A DNA stretch of 64,000 nucleotides from Carallia brachiata (lineage: Eukaryota; Streptophyta; Magnoliopsida; Malpighiales; Rhizophoraceae): assembly GCA_021464245.1 (NCBI GenBank), contig JADCRB010000028.1, positions 7,009,612 to 7,073,611 of the forward strand, given 5' to 3'. The notes under the pieces are model-generated. The model was not told where the DNA came from and ran no database searches. It worked only from the letters and a program-made list of their open reading frames with translations. The position numbers and the translations under genes were made by a program. Shown one piece after another: positions 34,562-46,725 of the stretch. Within the stretch, counting starts at the first letter, position 1. The number at the start of each line of letters is the position of its first letter.

Positions 34562-37481
34562 CATTTCATTAAATAAGGGCATTGAAGTATCACTTGCTGA
34601 TTCAATTTCCATGAAAGGTGGAATCATTGCGGATTGCTTTTGTCTTGAGCCAGACGCCGTTGCGGATGCAGGATGCACTTTCCCTTTCGAACAAAAGCTT
34701 CGGAGCAGTGGCAGTTGCAGCTTCAAGGAGTATAATTGAGCGAATTCCACCACTTCATTTTTATCATCCTCTTCTTCTTCTACTTCTCCATTTTCATCAG
34801 CAAATAACACTTCTATATCACTGCAGTCTATTATTTCCATTTCGCCAAGCTGTTGAAGGTTTCTTCGAATCGTGGAAAACAGGAAGAGATTCTTCAATTT
34901 GTTGCAGCTTCTGACTTTTAGGATTCTTAGTTTGCAGAAGTCCCCGTCCAAAAGTTTCCTCGCAGAAATGTTGTCTAGGTTCACCAGATTCTGCAGAATC
35001 AACGTCTCCAGGACAGGAAATGCATAACAAGGCCCCAGCCTTTTTAAGTCAATGATATGTCGAATCTCTGTACTGTTTTGAACACGAAGATGCTTTAGCT
35101 GTGGAAATCCTTCACTGTCTAGATAATATAGTACATTGTTGATTCCCTCCAATTCATCCAAATAAAGATCTTCTACGTCCTTCAATAAAGTCTTCAACCC
35201 ATGCTTCGAGTGAATGCTTGTATCCAGCTTCAACTTTAACGTTCTTGAAGTTTGATATTTGTCACCCCAGTCCCACACATCGCCAATGAATATCTTGAAT
35301 CTTTCCAACTTCTTGGAAGATAGCCTCCTCTGTCGTAGTTTCTTGGCATCTGGCACATGAATCTCCAAATTTGTTAGAGGCAAGCACTCCAATTCAGATA
35401 GACTTGCGTTGCTTTGATTATCGGGACGTTTGACCTCCCAATTAACGAAGCTGTCACCCATCAGCAGTTCTTCTAACTTTGATAACTGTGACAAGACATT
35501 TTCTGGAATGAATTTGAGTTTCGAACATTTGCTCAAATCTAGAAACTTGAGTCGAGCCAAGTGCACCAGATTTCTTGGCAACTCAACTATTTCAGAGCCC
35601 CAAAGGCTAAGGATTTCAAGATTCTCTAGTTGCATCACGACAGATATGTCGTGCAATGTACACAAGTCCAAACACAACGTATGAAGGCTTGCTAGGGAGC
35701 CCAGTGATGAAGGAAGAGATGAGAAACGCGTCTTTGATAAGTCCAGCACTTGAAGCTTTGTTATCCCTTCGAAAAAAGAATCGGGGATGTTCGAGGAGCG
35801 ATCTCCCCCATACAAGCGAAAGAACTCTACCGTTGGGCATTTCGACTTCAGACAGGCCATAGAAACATCACAGATGTCAAGACAAACTTTTGTACAACTT
35901 TTAGTATCCATTCCTTGGAATTCCTCCAACGAAGCACCACCGACCTTGAATCTAAATTGAGATTTGGATGCAATTGAGGCAGCAGCGTCTTGAACAACAT
36001 CATGCATTCTGACGCAACCATGCGTTTCACTCTCTGACAACAAGCACGAGCCTTTTAGCTCTTCAATCAACTTATGGACTCTAAGTCGGGCAGCTTCCAC
36101 CGTGCGTACGCCTTTAAGTAGACCCAGGCCCATACTATACTTCAACAAGTCTATGATCCATATATCAAAACTCGTAAATAGACCACAGAGCAAAAAAAAC
36201 GACTTGACTTCGTCATCAGGCAAATGATCATAACTCAACTGTAGACAAGACTTATATTGCTCACCTTTAGACGTAGACAGTCGGTTTAAAGCATCCTTCC
36301 ATATGTTGATATCCTTGTTCTTTAAGGCACTTGCCACCGTGACAAGTAAGATAGGCAAACCTCCACACTCCCTGGCCACATTTTCGGCTATAGATTGCGA
36401 TTCTGGAATTTTGAGGCCACCCAGCGTCCTCTCAAATAAAGCCCATGACTCCTGTGGGTCTAAAACATCGAGCATGACCTCTTTCTGCACTCCCATGTCA
36501 TTGGTCAACAGATCCCGACTTCTTGAGGTCATTAACAGTTTGCATCCCTTGAGATATTCTTCTTTCCGTTCCAACTGAGAATCGACCGGAAAACCTTCGC
36601 GCAAGAAGTCAGCTCCTCCACCCTTGAACAATTTCTCATTGGTTAATAGAATTCCCAAATCTTTCAGTTCAATTTTTTTCCAGAGATCGTCCAAAATTAT
36701 AAGGACCTTATTTTCTTTCTTCAATCTCTGAAGAAGTTCAATTGATCTTCCATACGGTCTCCTTCTCGAATTTCAAGTCTAGCACGTCTGCAATACTCCT
36801 TTGAATCTCTTTGAGATCTGGATTTTGAGATACAGTTGCCATAGCCACGACATCGAACAACTTCCCTTCAAGAGCTTGCCTGTGGACCTCCTCTGCCAAA
36901 GTGGTCTTACCCGTTCCGCCTGTGCCGGAGACACCTATCATATTGACATTTGGATTGGGATCTGTCAATGCAACCATAACTTCTTTGAATTTGGAAGCTC
37001 TCGAAGGCAAGTCCTCGAAACCATGAAGGGATGAAGAAACTATCTGCTGTGAAGCGGGCCGGTAGGATATTTGATTCCGATCAAATTTGCCCTCATTCTT
37101 CAGACCTTCAATGGCCAAAGCTTTTTTGGCTGAATTTTTCCCAAGCTGATAGCGGGTATTTATGTTGGGACACCACCCAGCAAAACACTTCTTCTTTGCC
37201 TCTTCTTCTTCGCTTTGAGTAAGCTCCCCAGCCTCTTCAATGGCCTTCTGGGCATCAGTCAGCCACTTTACAACGTCAGGCTGGATCTCGTACCCGTTCC
37301 TCCGATATTCTTCAGCAGAGTTCTGCAAGCTCCCTCTTGTAGCGGCCAGGTTCTCAACCTGATTCTTGAGCTCTGCAACCTTCCTTGCGTAGCAAAAAGC
37401 ATATCCGGCATGCCGTATCACGGGGCCGATGGTGTACTCAAAAACAGTGGGAGCTATGGAAAGAATGAATTCCAAAGCCAT
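34562..37481 (-). pseudogene. Gene A exon 1: CC, NB-ARC and first LRRs, frameshifted
   Basis: ATG at 37479-37481 (AAAAATGGC context) opens a 247-codon frame. It has a hydrophobic N terminus (ALEFILSIAPTVFEY), a coiled-coil region to about residue 90, and the P-loop GVSGTGGTGKTTL at 183-195. A frame change near 36755 ends it; the next frame takes over at about 36724 with kinase-2 (LIILDDLW), RNBS-B (CKLLMTSRSR), GLPIL and MHDVV, all present. Canonical LRRs follow (LQVLDLSKTRFSSLPSSLGS; LKFLDLSKCSKLKFIP), then irregular ones. About 25 extra residues lie between kinase-2 and RNBS-B. The donor is AATG|GTACGC. Without the shift the exon would code close to 970 residues. Confidence 0.9.
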
Positions 37482-38708
37482 TTTTTGCTTCCGACTCCTT
37501 AGACTTTTCTTATGCTTTTTGTACCTTCTTTTTGTTTATTTTCCTGGAAAACTGATAAGAAATGCTTTTAACAGAAAATTGGTCAACAAGACAGAATATG
37601 CGAATTGGAATGGTTGGACAAATACACGGACTTAGGCGGGAAGACAAAGATAGCAGCAAAGAAAAGCAGGCAAAAGGAAAAGCAAATAGAAGAAGAAATA
37701 CGAATGAAAGCTAGGCGATGAATAAGTAGCAAAAAATGGAAGGAAGTTAATGGACAGAGAATCACAGAGACAGGGTGAAATCTACTGGTAGGTGTAGATG
37801 GCGTATACAGTAGTGCAGAAAACAGGGTGTGATTTACGGTAAGCGGTGGAAGGACAGCCCAAATCAAAGACAGAGAGCAGGGAAAGCAAAAGTAAGCGCA
37901 GCTGCTTATACTCTGGAATTTGTATGGCTAAAAATGGGACAGATAGAACAATTTGTTCAGCACCAGCAGGAATCTGAAGGAAGAATGCACAGTTTAGCAG
38001 ATGATGATGGTGATGATGAGTAGCAGTGGGAACTGGGAAGTGAAGTCCGTGTAAATGAATGAATCTATGAGAAAAGATTCAGTGAGGGACAGAGGTGGTG
38101 ATATTTGATGCCGTCCATATTGCTATCTGTAAAATAAAAAATAATAAAAAAAGTTCAGAATAAATTCATAAATTGATTTAAAGACTTTATTGTTTAAATT
38201 AAAAAATTAAAAAAAAATTAGAAGTCTTTATTTTCTTTTTAAAGCATAAATCAATTTTTTAACCCCTCCATTTGACTTTTTTTATGATGGACACTTTTTT
38301 GTTTTTTTTTTTTTTTTTTTTGTTAAACTAGTCTTTAGACTTTAGACATTAGTCTACTATTAGTCATTAATACGCAATACTAGAAGGCTAGCAATAACTT
38401 AAATATCACAAAAAAAGAATAAAAAAACCTTAAAAGTCTTTATTTTTTTTAAAAAAATAGGAGATATAAAAAATAATCATACAGTTGTTATAAATAGTAA
38501 AAATTTTCTTTTTAGCAAAAAAAATGACAAAAAATTAAAATCAAAACTTACGAAAATACTAAGTAAATTTAGAGTAATATTAAGTATGTTCAAAATTTAG
38601 TTTTCAAAAAAAATAAAATTTTTATTATTTTTTATAAATTAAACTCATTCATATATCTATTTTATAGTTATTTTTTATATCTTTTTAATAACACTCTTAT
38701 TTTTTTAG
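37482..38708. other. Upstream region of gene A, no gene seen
   Basis: Promoter and 5' UTR of gene A are expected here. I could not pick a convincing TATA box. Poly-A/T runs lie at about 38120-38340. Short ORFs on either strand have no recognisable similarity. Confidence 0.5.
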
Positions 38709-39752
38709 GCACAAATAAATTTATGGTTTCCAACATTTGACACTTTTGTTAATTATAAACATTTTAAAAAAAAAATATATTAGTCACTTATCGTAACTAC
38801 TATTAGTCATTGACTTATGACGCCACTTCAGATGTCACTTTAGAAGTCTGAGAACACTTTAAATATCACATTAGCAATTTAAGGCCAGTGTGACATTTTT
38901 AAAAATTTTATCATTGATTTTTAAAATAAATAAACGAAAAAAGTAATAATTTTTTTAAAAAAGAAAGGCCATTTTTATGCCTTAAAAAATAATAAACTTA
39001 ATAACAAAATTGAATAATCTAAAAGATGTAAGAGACAAATTAACTTGCTTAAGAGCAAGCTTTCGATACGCAGTGTTAATTTCCTGATGAATAGAATCCC
39101 TAAACGCGCTTAAATGCCTCGTACGGGTCTTGCCGAATTGCCAGAGCAATAGCCACCGCCGACGTACTTCCCACTTCATCAATCACATCCCGGTCCGAGT
39201 TCTCAAGCAAATAGTATTTCCACATTCGGTCCACGTGTTCTAGAGTGACAAACGGAGCTCCAGCGAACCTGATCTCTTAGTTGGTTCGTTCCGCTCCTCT
39301 GCAGAAAGGCTGTATTGTTGTTAAACCAATAGTTATCATGCGACGAAATTTATATTAACTAGTTCTTATCGCGGCTTCATGGGCCAAATACATAGTTTGT
39401 CTCGCTCTATTTTTTTCATATTTTAATATTAAGTTTATTATTTTTTCAAACATAAAAAAATGATTTTTCTTTTTAGAAAAATTATTTTTTTATTTATTTA
39501 AAAAATAATAATAAACTTTTAAAAAATGTCAAATCTACTTTAAATTGCTGACTTGGTATTTGAGATGTTGATGGTCTTTTGATGTGGCATCGGAAGTGGT
39601 GTCACGTGTCAATTAGTAACATCAGATTAGCATTAAAGAGCCAAAAGATGCAATGCAATAAACAAAAGGACCAATTTGAACAAAAAAAAAAGGAGTGTTT
39701 ATAATTAACAAAAGAACCAAATGTTGTAGGAGACCAAAATCTTATTTATGAC
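38709..39752. mobile_element. Pack-MULE-like element with long TIRs carrying a DnaJ exon
   Basis: About 250 bp at the left (38709-38975) are an inverted, diverged copy of about 290 bp at the right (39463-39752). Paired words include TTTTGTTAATTATAAACA, AGCAATTTAAGG/AGCAATTTAAAG and CCACTTCAGATGTCA/CCACTTCCGATGCCA. Both flanks are poly-T, so the target duplication is not readable. The centre (38976-39462) is GC-richer and contains a J-domain exon with upstream sequence of a host gene. Long TIRs with a captured gene piece are typical of Pack-MULEs. Confidence 0.7.
39045..39182 (-). pseudogene. J-domain exon fragment (DnaJ, ARG1-like), captured
   Basis: The minus strand reads AVAIALAIRQDPYEAF in one frame and RDSIHQEINTAYRKLALKQ in the next. 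Together these match the start of a J domain (helices I and II) and the N terminus of ARG1/ARL-type DnaJ proteins, which regulate Hsp70 partners. A frame change and a TAG lie between the two parts. The sequence ends at a donor-like CAA|GTTAAT before the HPD motif, which would be in the next exon. It is a broken gene fragment inside the TIR element. Confidence 0.65.
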
Positions 39753-39978
39753 TTTTTTTTAAATCTAAAATTTCAAAAAAGACTCAGAAAAGACTTCATT
39801 GCTTAATGCCTAGGACATTATAAGAGATAAAAATGAAAAAAAAAGAGAGAGAGAAGCATGAAATGCATGACAAATTACCAAAAAAAAATTTATTGTATTT
39901 TATATAATATTAAAATAATTACACAATTAATCTAATGATCAATTTTTTTTTCAAATTTAACAATCTGATGGTTTGCAT

Positions 39979-40702
39979 CATAGTTATGAGACCGACCCGA
40001 CCCCGTTGGTTGGACCAAAAATCTGGTGACCCAAACATTAGATCGGGTTGAGTCACACAATTAGACTGAAAAGTATATAACTCGATCAAAATCCGGTCAA
40101 ACTCAACCAAACCGGTTAAACTCGGTGACCCGATAAAACCAAAACTCAATCAGATTTTTACCAATTCAAAACATCAAATTTTTTCTAATTAAAAAATATT
40201 AATTTTTTTATCAACTTTTTAGCACTTATCCCATAATAGTTGAATGTTCATTTCAATTATTAATGAATTAATATTTACTTGTTATCACAAATTTCTTCAT
40301 TTGAGTTTTTCTTTTTTATACTCTTTAATCATTAGAATTTAGAGGTTGACTTTGAATTCTCATAAAATACATATTATTTGAATAAAAATGAGTATATTCA
40401 ATTAATACTAGTTAAATAGAAAATGCAGACAAAGATTTATTTTATAGATGAGTATCTTAAATATTATTTAATGAATAAAAATAAATATATTAAATTATAA
40501 AAATAGTGTATCGTTCTAATTTTTTATATTTTAAAATTAAATATTTTTATTTATTACAATTCATATGATATAAATATTTCATTAAATTAATTATTATATT
40601 TTTAATTATTTATGTGGTTCAACTAATAACCCGACAGTTAAATCAATGATCAAATAATCTTATTTTTTAATCGAATTATCAACTGAGTCAGATTTAAAAA
40701 TT
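39979..40702. mobile_element. MITE-like element flanked by 11-bp direct repeats
   Basis: ATGGTTTGCAT stands at 39968-39978 and at 40703-40713. The element starts CATAGTTATGAGACCGACCCG; the reverse of its end reads CATAATTTTTAAATCTGACTC, a loose terminal inverted repeat. The CGACCCGACC and GGTTTGACCGG-like subterminal words resemble plant hAT-type MITEs. The exact 8-bp target duplication within the 11 bases cannot be decided. Confidence 0.55.
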
Positions 40703-40713
40703 ATGGTTTGCAT

Positions 40714-42960
40714 AACTTTAATCTAATCTCACTTAAAAAAATTTTATTATATACTTTTTAGTGCCCTAACGACCGAACTGCTTTCAAAATTTTTAGGGAA
40801 ATTTACAAAGAAAGGGTCGCTGCTCGACTTTGCTGTCACTATCCTTATTGTATTTTATTAATATATCCAACCAATATTAGCAGTACTTTATCAGGTGGGT
40901 GAAAAAAAGCAGAGACAATATCTCTCGTCTCAGATCTTTCGTGCTCTTTTCCAAAAGTATTAAAGAGATCAACATAATTTTGTCGTTGAAATAAAGTCTA
41001 TCCGCCATGATTGACTGCCAAAAAGCCATAGACTCACCCGCTTCTTATTTCTTCTTTGCGCCGAGAGCCAGATATTCCTTAAGCTTGAGGCCCCCTAACC
41101 AACTAGGCCAAGTTAGCTCTGTACTAGCCTTTCCAAAATTAATGGCCCTGTTTGGTTAACTAGAGAAAGGGAAGGAAAGAAAAAAAAAATTATAATTTTT
41201 TATAATTTTTTTAAATTTTTTTATTTATTTAAATAATTTATTTTTCTCACGTATTCACTTATTTAAATAATTTATTTTTTTATTACTTTTTTTCTCATAA
41301 ATTATTATTTATTTTTTTTATCACTTCTTTTTTAATAATTTTTTCTACTTATTTAAATAATTTTATTTCCTTATAATTTTTTTATTTCTTTCTTTTCTAC
41401 TCTTTTTCTTTCAATTTAAACATACTATAAAGTTCTACGGTACAACAATTTCATACAGTAGTTATACTTTTTCTGCCCCACCTGGATCAAAGTGTTTGAT
41501 TTGTCATTCGGGAAAGTAACAATGTACGGAAGTCCAAAACGGGTCCAGTTATGCAGACAAAAAAAAATATATATATATAAAAGAATCGACTAATTATAAT
41601 AGATAATTTTATTATTTCAATAAATTTTTTAATTTTTATAAAAAAATAAATAAAAAATATTTTGATATTTTATTATAAAACTTAAGTTATTTATTATAAA
41701 AATAAAATTATCAATTATAACATATCATTATCGCATTTATTTTTTGTGCGTCTCCCTTCCTTTTTCCTTCCAAAACCAAACTCTACAGCACAACAATTTC
41801 GCGTGTCTGACAAAGACTCGACAACTATATACAAATTATTGTACTTTTTTCCGCCCCACCACTATCAAATTGCCAAAACCTCAATTTGCTAATTTATCAT
41901 TCAGGGAAGTAACATTTTTTTGGACCTGACTAGGTGGCTTCCATCATCTTTAGGTAGTTTTTGTGATTATTTTATACGATATAATAAAAAAGATTACATA
42001 ATATAATAAGAAAATTAAAAAAATTATATGACATGTTACAAAAAATTATTCAATATGTAATTAATTATTAAAAATAAATTTTTTTTTAAATAATTTGTTA
42101 CAAAGTACTACAAAAAAACATACAATGTCTGAAATCGTATATACAACTACGAAAATCACCTAAAAAACAGTTACCAAAATTTTTCCCATTTTTTTTAAGC
42201 AACAAAAATAGGAAGTACTCATGGATATGTTAGTAATACTACTTATAAAGCGAGACTGACTTATCGTACTGTTAACGTCATTGTTTAACTGTTTCCTAGG
42301 ACAGACGCTCACACAAACACGCACGTTGACAGGCGCTTGTTCATTTGCCTTTATCAACTGGTAAATTTTTTTCTGGCTTATCTCCTCATAACATACTTTT
42401 TTTTATAGCGTAAGAATATAGTTAGAGAATGCAATCCAAATGAGATATACGTAGATAGGCACACAAAAATATGGTTTTGGATAAAAGAAAACGGAGGCAA
42501 CCCTTTTCTCAATGAAAAATAAGAGAAATATAAATATTATAAATTATTGTGTCACTTCATTTTTGTGATTCAATTCATCTTTTTTTTTCTATTGAAATTA
42601 TCATTCAATTTTGAATCAAATTGGTCAAACTATTTAAAACGTATTGACGTCATCTTAGCATATTTTTAAGAACAAGTCTTAAAAAGACTCGTAAATGAAA
42701 TTCATTATCTAATCTCAATAATATTTTTTATATAAAAAAACTTTATTGTTGAAAAATAAAAATTTTAAAAATTTTGGAAAAAATACTTTATTGTTTAAAT
42801 TGAAAAATAATAAAAGAAAGGCTTGGACGAATTCATTGTTTGTTTAAATAAAAAATTTCAAAGAAAGACCTGGGAAAAGACTTCGTTATTTAAATTTAAA
42901 TATCCCATAAGTAAGCATGAAACCAATGAAAAACAACTGGAAAATGAAATCAGCATAGAT
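40714..42960. other. Intergenic, no gene seen
   Basis: AT-rich. The word CTACAGCACAACAATTTC near 41783 has a relative near 41435 (CTACGGTACAACAATTTC), a local duplication of about 100 bp. No protein similarity. Confidence 0.5.
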
Positions 42961-45900
42961 AAGACAGAATGACTAAAATGAAATTGAAGATTTTACAAAG
43001 AAAAGTTAGAAGAGGAGAGGAGAGCGAGAACGTACCAAATTGTTGTCCAATAAGCCCTGGAATGGAAGCTCAATTTGGCTTAAAAGAACATTTGTGTCCA
43101 AATCATCTTCGGCGCCAGAGCAATTTTAATTTTTTGAAAATCCACTTTCAATATAGTATGACATACCCGATTAATATAGGACAAGCCAACAATAGTCATC
43201 TAAATATATTTACAAACCATTGTTATTTACGCATATGTTTGGAGCGCAATTTAAATCTTAATGTTGAGAATGATACAATTCAAAAACCCTAAATTGTTTC
43301 ATTCCTTTTTATTTCGTAAGTCATTGTTATTTACAACTCCATCCAATTTTCTTTATTTTGTACAACCAACTTATTAAAAAAAAAAAAAAAAGAAGGAATC
43401 ATTCATAATTGATGAGGAGCTCACCACAAGTAAGTTGGGCTTAGAGTTGGGCTTTGGACCAGCTAGAGAATGAATGGCCAAGGGCTGGAGGGGTCCCCAA
43501 TTCCTTCGACTTTTGATCCGGGGGTATTGGGCCTCCCCGTGACGTCGCTTACTCACCTAATATGGCAGGCCTCTCTCGCCGAATGAGATGCATGCTCAAG
43601 AGTCAAGTCCTTGGCCTCACTGCAAATTAGTCTGTCCTATTACTTCAAGGTCGATTCTCAGAATGGTCTGCTTCTGCTGTAGGACTTCAGGTTGGGTCAG
43701 GTTGGATTGCTCTTCCCTCGGGCAGTCAACCACCCTCCCCTGCTTTTGGCCTACACACTGTCTGCGCACCGAGTGCAGATTTTGAGGTCTCTCGAGCTGA
43801 ATTTTCACCAAAAGACCAGCTTGGACTCTCCATCATGTCAAGCAAAATCCAGATTTAGGCCGTATCGTCTTGCCCTGCTTGGGCTGGGGCTTCCAGCCTG
43901 CATGGCCTTCTTAGGGTCCGCTCCCCAGAACACTTAGGGTCCGTTTGTTTGCTGAAGAAAGTGAAATTCTGGGACATTATTTGCTGAGGATAATGAAATT
44001 CTGGAAGATCATTTTCTGTTTCAGTGTTTGCTGTGATAATAAAAACAATTTTCTGTGTTTGGTGAAATTCTGTAAAATAAAATATTAAAAATTTAACTTT
44101 TATAAAATTTTCTCTTTTTTTTTCTCTCCCTATCATTTTTCTCTCCTTCTCTCTCTCATATCTCTCTGTCATAATTCTCTCTCTCTCTCTCTCTCCCTGT
44201 TTCTCCCCCTTAGACTCTTCATTATTTTTTTTTTGGATTTATTTTAGCAATCTCTCTCCATAGGGGCTTATACGGTTGTATATGCAAACACGTTAGTGCC
44301 AAATTATACTCCATTCTTGAGACAACAAATGAAGAATTGATGTCCTTAAATAAAGCACAACTCAAACTTCATTCATACAAAACATATTAATCCACGGAGT
44401 ATAATCTCCTAACATATAGGACAATTTGTCATTTAAATAAAAAAAACTATCAATAATCTGAAGTATTTACATTTGCCTCAAGTTGTCCAATTCATAAATT
44501 CACTATCTCTTAAAACTAATACAAACCACAGTCAATGATAAAAGTTTACACAAATGCAAAAAGGTGATAGGACTTGGGAATATTCACTATGTAATTCTAT
44601 TACATTAAGCGGTCCAATCTGGTGTCCATTATCTAGTCATCAAACACATAGTCTTAGCACATGAGAATGTTCACCATGTACTCCATTTGCATTAGCATTG
44701 GTTCCACAGATCTCATAAATCTGCCCTCCTCTCAACAAGACCATACGATATATTTTGCTTCAATTCTTCAGACTTTCCGTTGACAAATTTAGCACAAACA
44801 AGATTCGAGGGAAGAACTTCCCAGTCAATCATGTGATCTAGTGATATCACCCAATTCTCCTGAAGAGTCACAAACAAAGGGTTGTTCAAAGTTGAACATA
44901 GCCAGACCATTGACACCAACCTTGACTTGGTCAAGTTTACATTCTTTCATCAAGTGCCTTGAATGAACGGAGTTGCCAGGCTTTGTCCATCATTGTAATG
45001 AGTCTAGATGCTTGAAAGTTTTGCATAATTGTGGCCCAGTGCTAGACAATACAAGCACCAATATAGCTAGCAATATAGAACAAAGAGTCATCGGTCAGAC
45101 ATTCCCCTGCAAGGCCATCACTAGAAATTTTTTCATTTTTTTGTGAACAAATTCTCCAAATGAAATAAAACTGCCCCCTTTTTTTTAATTATTGTTTAAT
45201 TTTTGGTTATTGGGGCAAACTGAGAGGCAATTGATACTACCCATCCAAGTCATTATGCTCAAGCCAACCGGAAGTTATATTGAATGAAAACCCATTCCAA
45301 ATATTGATTCCATTTCCTAATTAGCCCCATGCCCTGATCCCCAAACCTCTTTTACCCCAAAATTCAATTCAGAAAGACCTAAAGATGCAAAAAATGGAGC
45401 AACAGGCTAGGGAAAATAGAAAAAATTAGACAAAAAATAGCTTACTGGATAGTGATAAAGCTGCCGACGGGCAAAGATAGAATGACTGGCTGGGGCAACG
45501 AAGCAGTCTGTTGATGAATGTGGAGGAGGAGCTGGCTTGAAGGTGACCCATTCTCACTCTAACTCGTACGCTCTCCTTCTCCTTGCACGTCGCTTGAAGG
45601 CCACAAACGTTTCTTTTTTGTTTTAGTCAGCGAGACTTGTTGTGGAACGAATGAAAAAAAAAAAAAGAATTAATTGAAGGAAGAAGATGGATTTGGAGTT
45701 TGAAGATCTGGAACTCTCTTCGCTTCCGGCGCTTCCTTGCTTCCTCTTGCCATTTTTCGTTTTGTTTCATCGATATGGACCGGTGGAAAATGACGTCCGC
45801 TCTTTTAGAGCGGACGTCGTTTTTCCAAAATTAAGGGCTTTTAAGTGTTGACTGGGACAATATTGTCCGTTGACTTTCTATTTTTTACAGCGCCAAACGT

Positions 45901-46190
45901 TGAAAAATAGGGACAATATTTTCCTGAACTTGGTTTTACAAAGAAACAAACACACCCTTAGTTTCATCAGCCAAAGAAACAACTTCCACCAATTCACAAA
46001 GCTGTGAAAGCCTTGTAATCATGGACAATAAGAATCCAATGAAATGCCTTACTGTTAATATTCATAGCTTGCTGAGGGCTTTTGCGGCAAGTTGTCCATG
46101 GCAAATCTTCTCAAAGGATTTCTGTAGAATTTAAGACTCTAGAATGGAACATGAATTACTAAGAACCAATCTTTCTGAGTCAAAGATGTA
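42960..46190. repeat. Duplicated block, copy 2 (pairs with 14140-15370)
   Basis: Same order of landmarks as copy 1, interrupted by a 2-kb insertion at 43937-45957. Joining both sides of the insertion gives continuous similarity to 15113-15150. Confidence 0.8.
43937..45957. mobile_element. PIF/Harbinger-like non-autonomous element
   Basis: Ends GGGTCCGTTTGTTT and, reversed, GGGTGTGTTTGTTT match at 12 of 14 positions. TTA is duplicated on both sides (43934-43936 and 45958-45960). The site CAC-TTA-GTT resembles the known PIF target preference around TTA. The paralogous site near 15130 is empty. Inside is a CT-rich stretch (44110-44215) and no transposase; a 74-codon minus-strand frame (44713-44934) has no recognised domain. 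Confidence 0.75.
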
Positions 46191-46499
46191 ATAAAAAATC
46201 CAGACCATTTTGGATTTGGAGATTCTTCAATTGCAAACTGCAGAATAAAAAAGGTGAGTTACTGTTTTGCGAATTAGAAATATATACCTGATTCATTCCG
46301 GCCGTTGAATCATATAGCACTTCCCTCAAAAAGGAAAGCTAAGAAGTATCATGTATTTCTCTCCCTTATATAAATATTCAGCAATAATGAACAGCTTTAG
46401 GCAGAAAAACCAAAAAAAATATTTATAACTGCTAGAAAAGCACCACAAACAACAACTAAATGTCACTGCAAGAATCTTTAAAATAAATTGGTAGGAATA

Positions 46500-46725
46500 T
46501 AATACAGACCATCTAGCCACAATGATGGTCATACCCGGTCACACAGCGGTCATATACGCTGCAGTGCTTGGACTTCTCGGGTCTGCAAAAAGGAAATGCT
46601 ACATTTTAATAGAAGGAAACGAAAAGCTCGCAGAGGATCTTCACTTCAGTAACGAAATCAAAGAACTCACTTTGGAATTTTACAAGTAGGCCATTCCTTC
46701 TCTTTATGTATGATATTGCCATTGG
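46500..46725 (-). pseudogene. DHHC-type S-acyltransferase fragment (PAT17-like), decayed
   Basis: Two exon pieces are visible on the minus strand. One (about 46725-46667) ends KEWPTCKIPK before a GTGAGT donor. The next starts after TTTTGCAG at 46582 with PEKSKHCSVYDRCVTGYDHHCG, then TAG where the family has Trp. The Cys-rich domain with DHHC is the catalytic core of protein palmitoyltransferases, which are membrane enzymes. One zinc-binding Cys (CSVCDRC) is replaced by Tyr. Later sequence is not traceable with confidence. This is a pseudogene piece. Confidence 0.65.

Larger units (their letters stand above)
23453..37481 (-). pseudogene. CNL immune-receptor gene A (RPS2/At4g27190-like), whole locus
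   Basis: A CC-NB-ARC-LRR gene of about 14 kb in eight exons: a CC-NB-ARC-LRR exon, then LRR exons A1, B1, C1, D1, A2, B2 and C2. Such proteins are cytoplasmic or membrane-associated sensors of pathogen effectors that trigger defence. All LRR exons begin after AG and end before GT (or at the stop), and all are phase 0. Four lesions are visible: a frame change near 36755 in NB-ARC, another near 33915 in A1, TGA at 31712-31714 in B1, and one near 29762 in C1. D1, A2, B2 and C2 are open. If the lesions are real, this is a pseudogene or makes only a short CC/P-loop protein; sequencing errors are a possible alternative for single-base changes. Confidence 0.85.

Noticed and set aside
36724..37481. 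Two separate genes: a CC protein and an NB-LRR protein
   Set aside because: The two frames continue one NB-ARC domain without gap; a frame change explains it better, and the second frame has no proper ATG at its start.
44713..44934. 74-codon minus-strand ORF inside the PIF-like element as a transposase piece
   Set aside because: No DDE or Myb-like motif can be seen.
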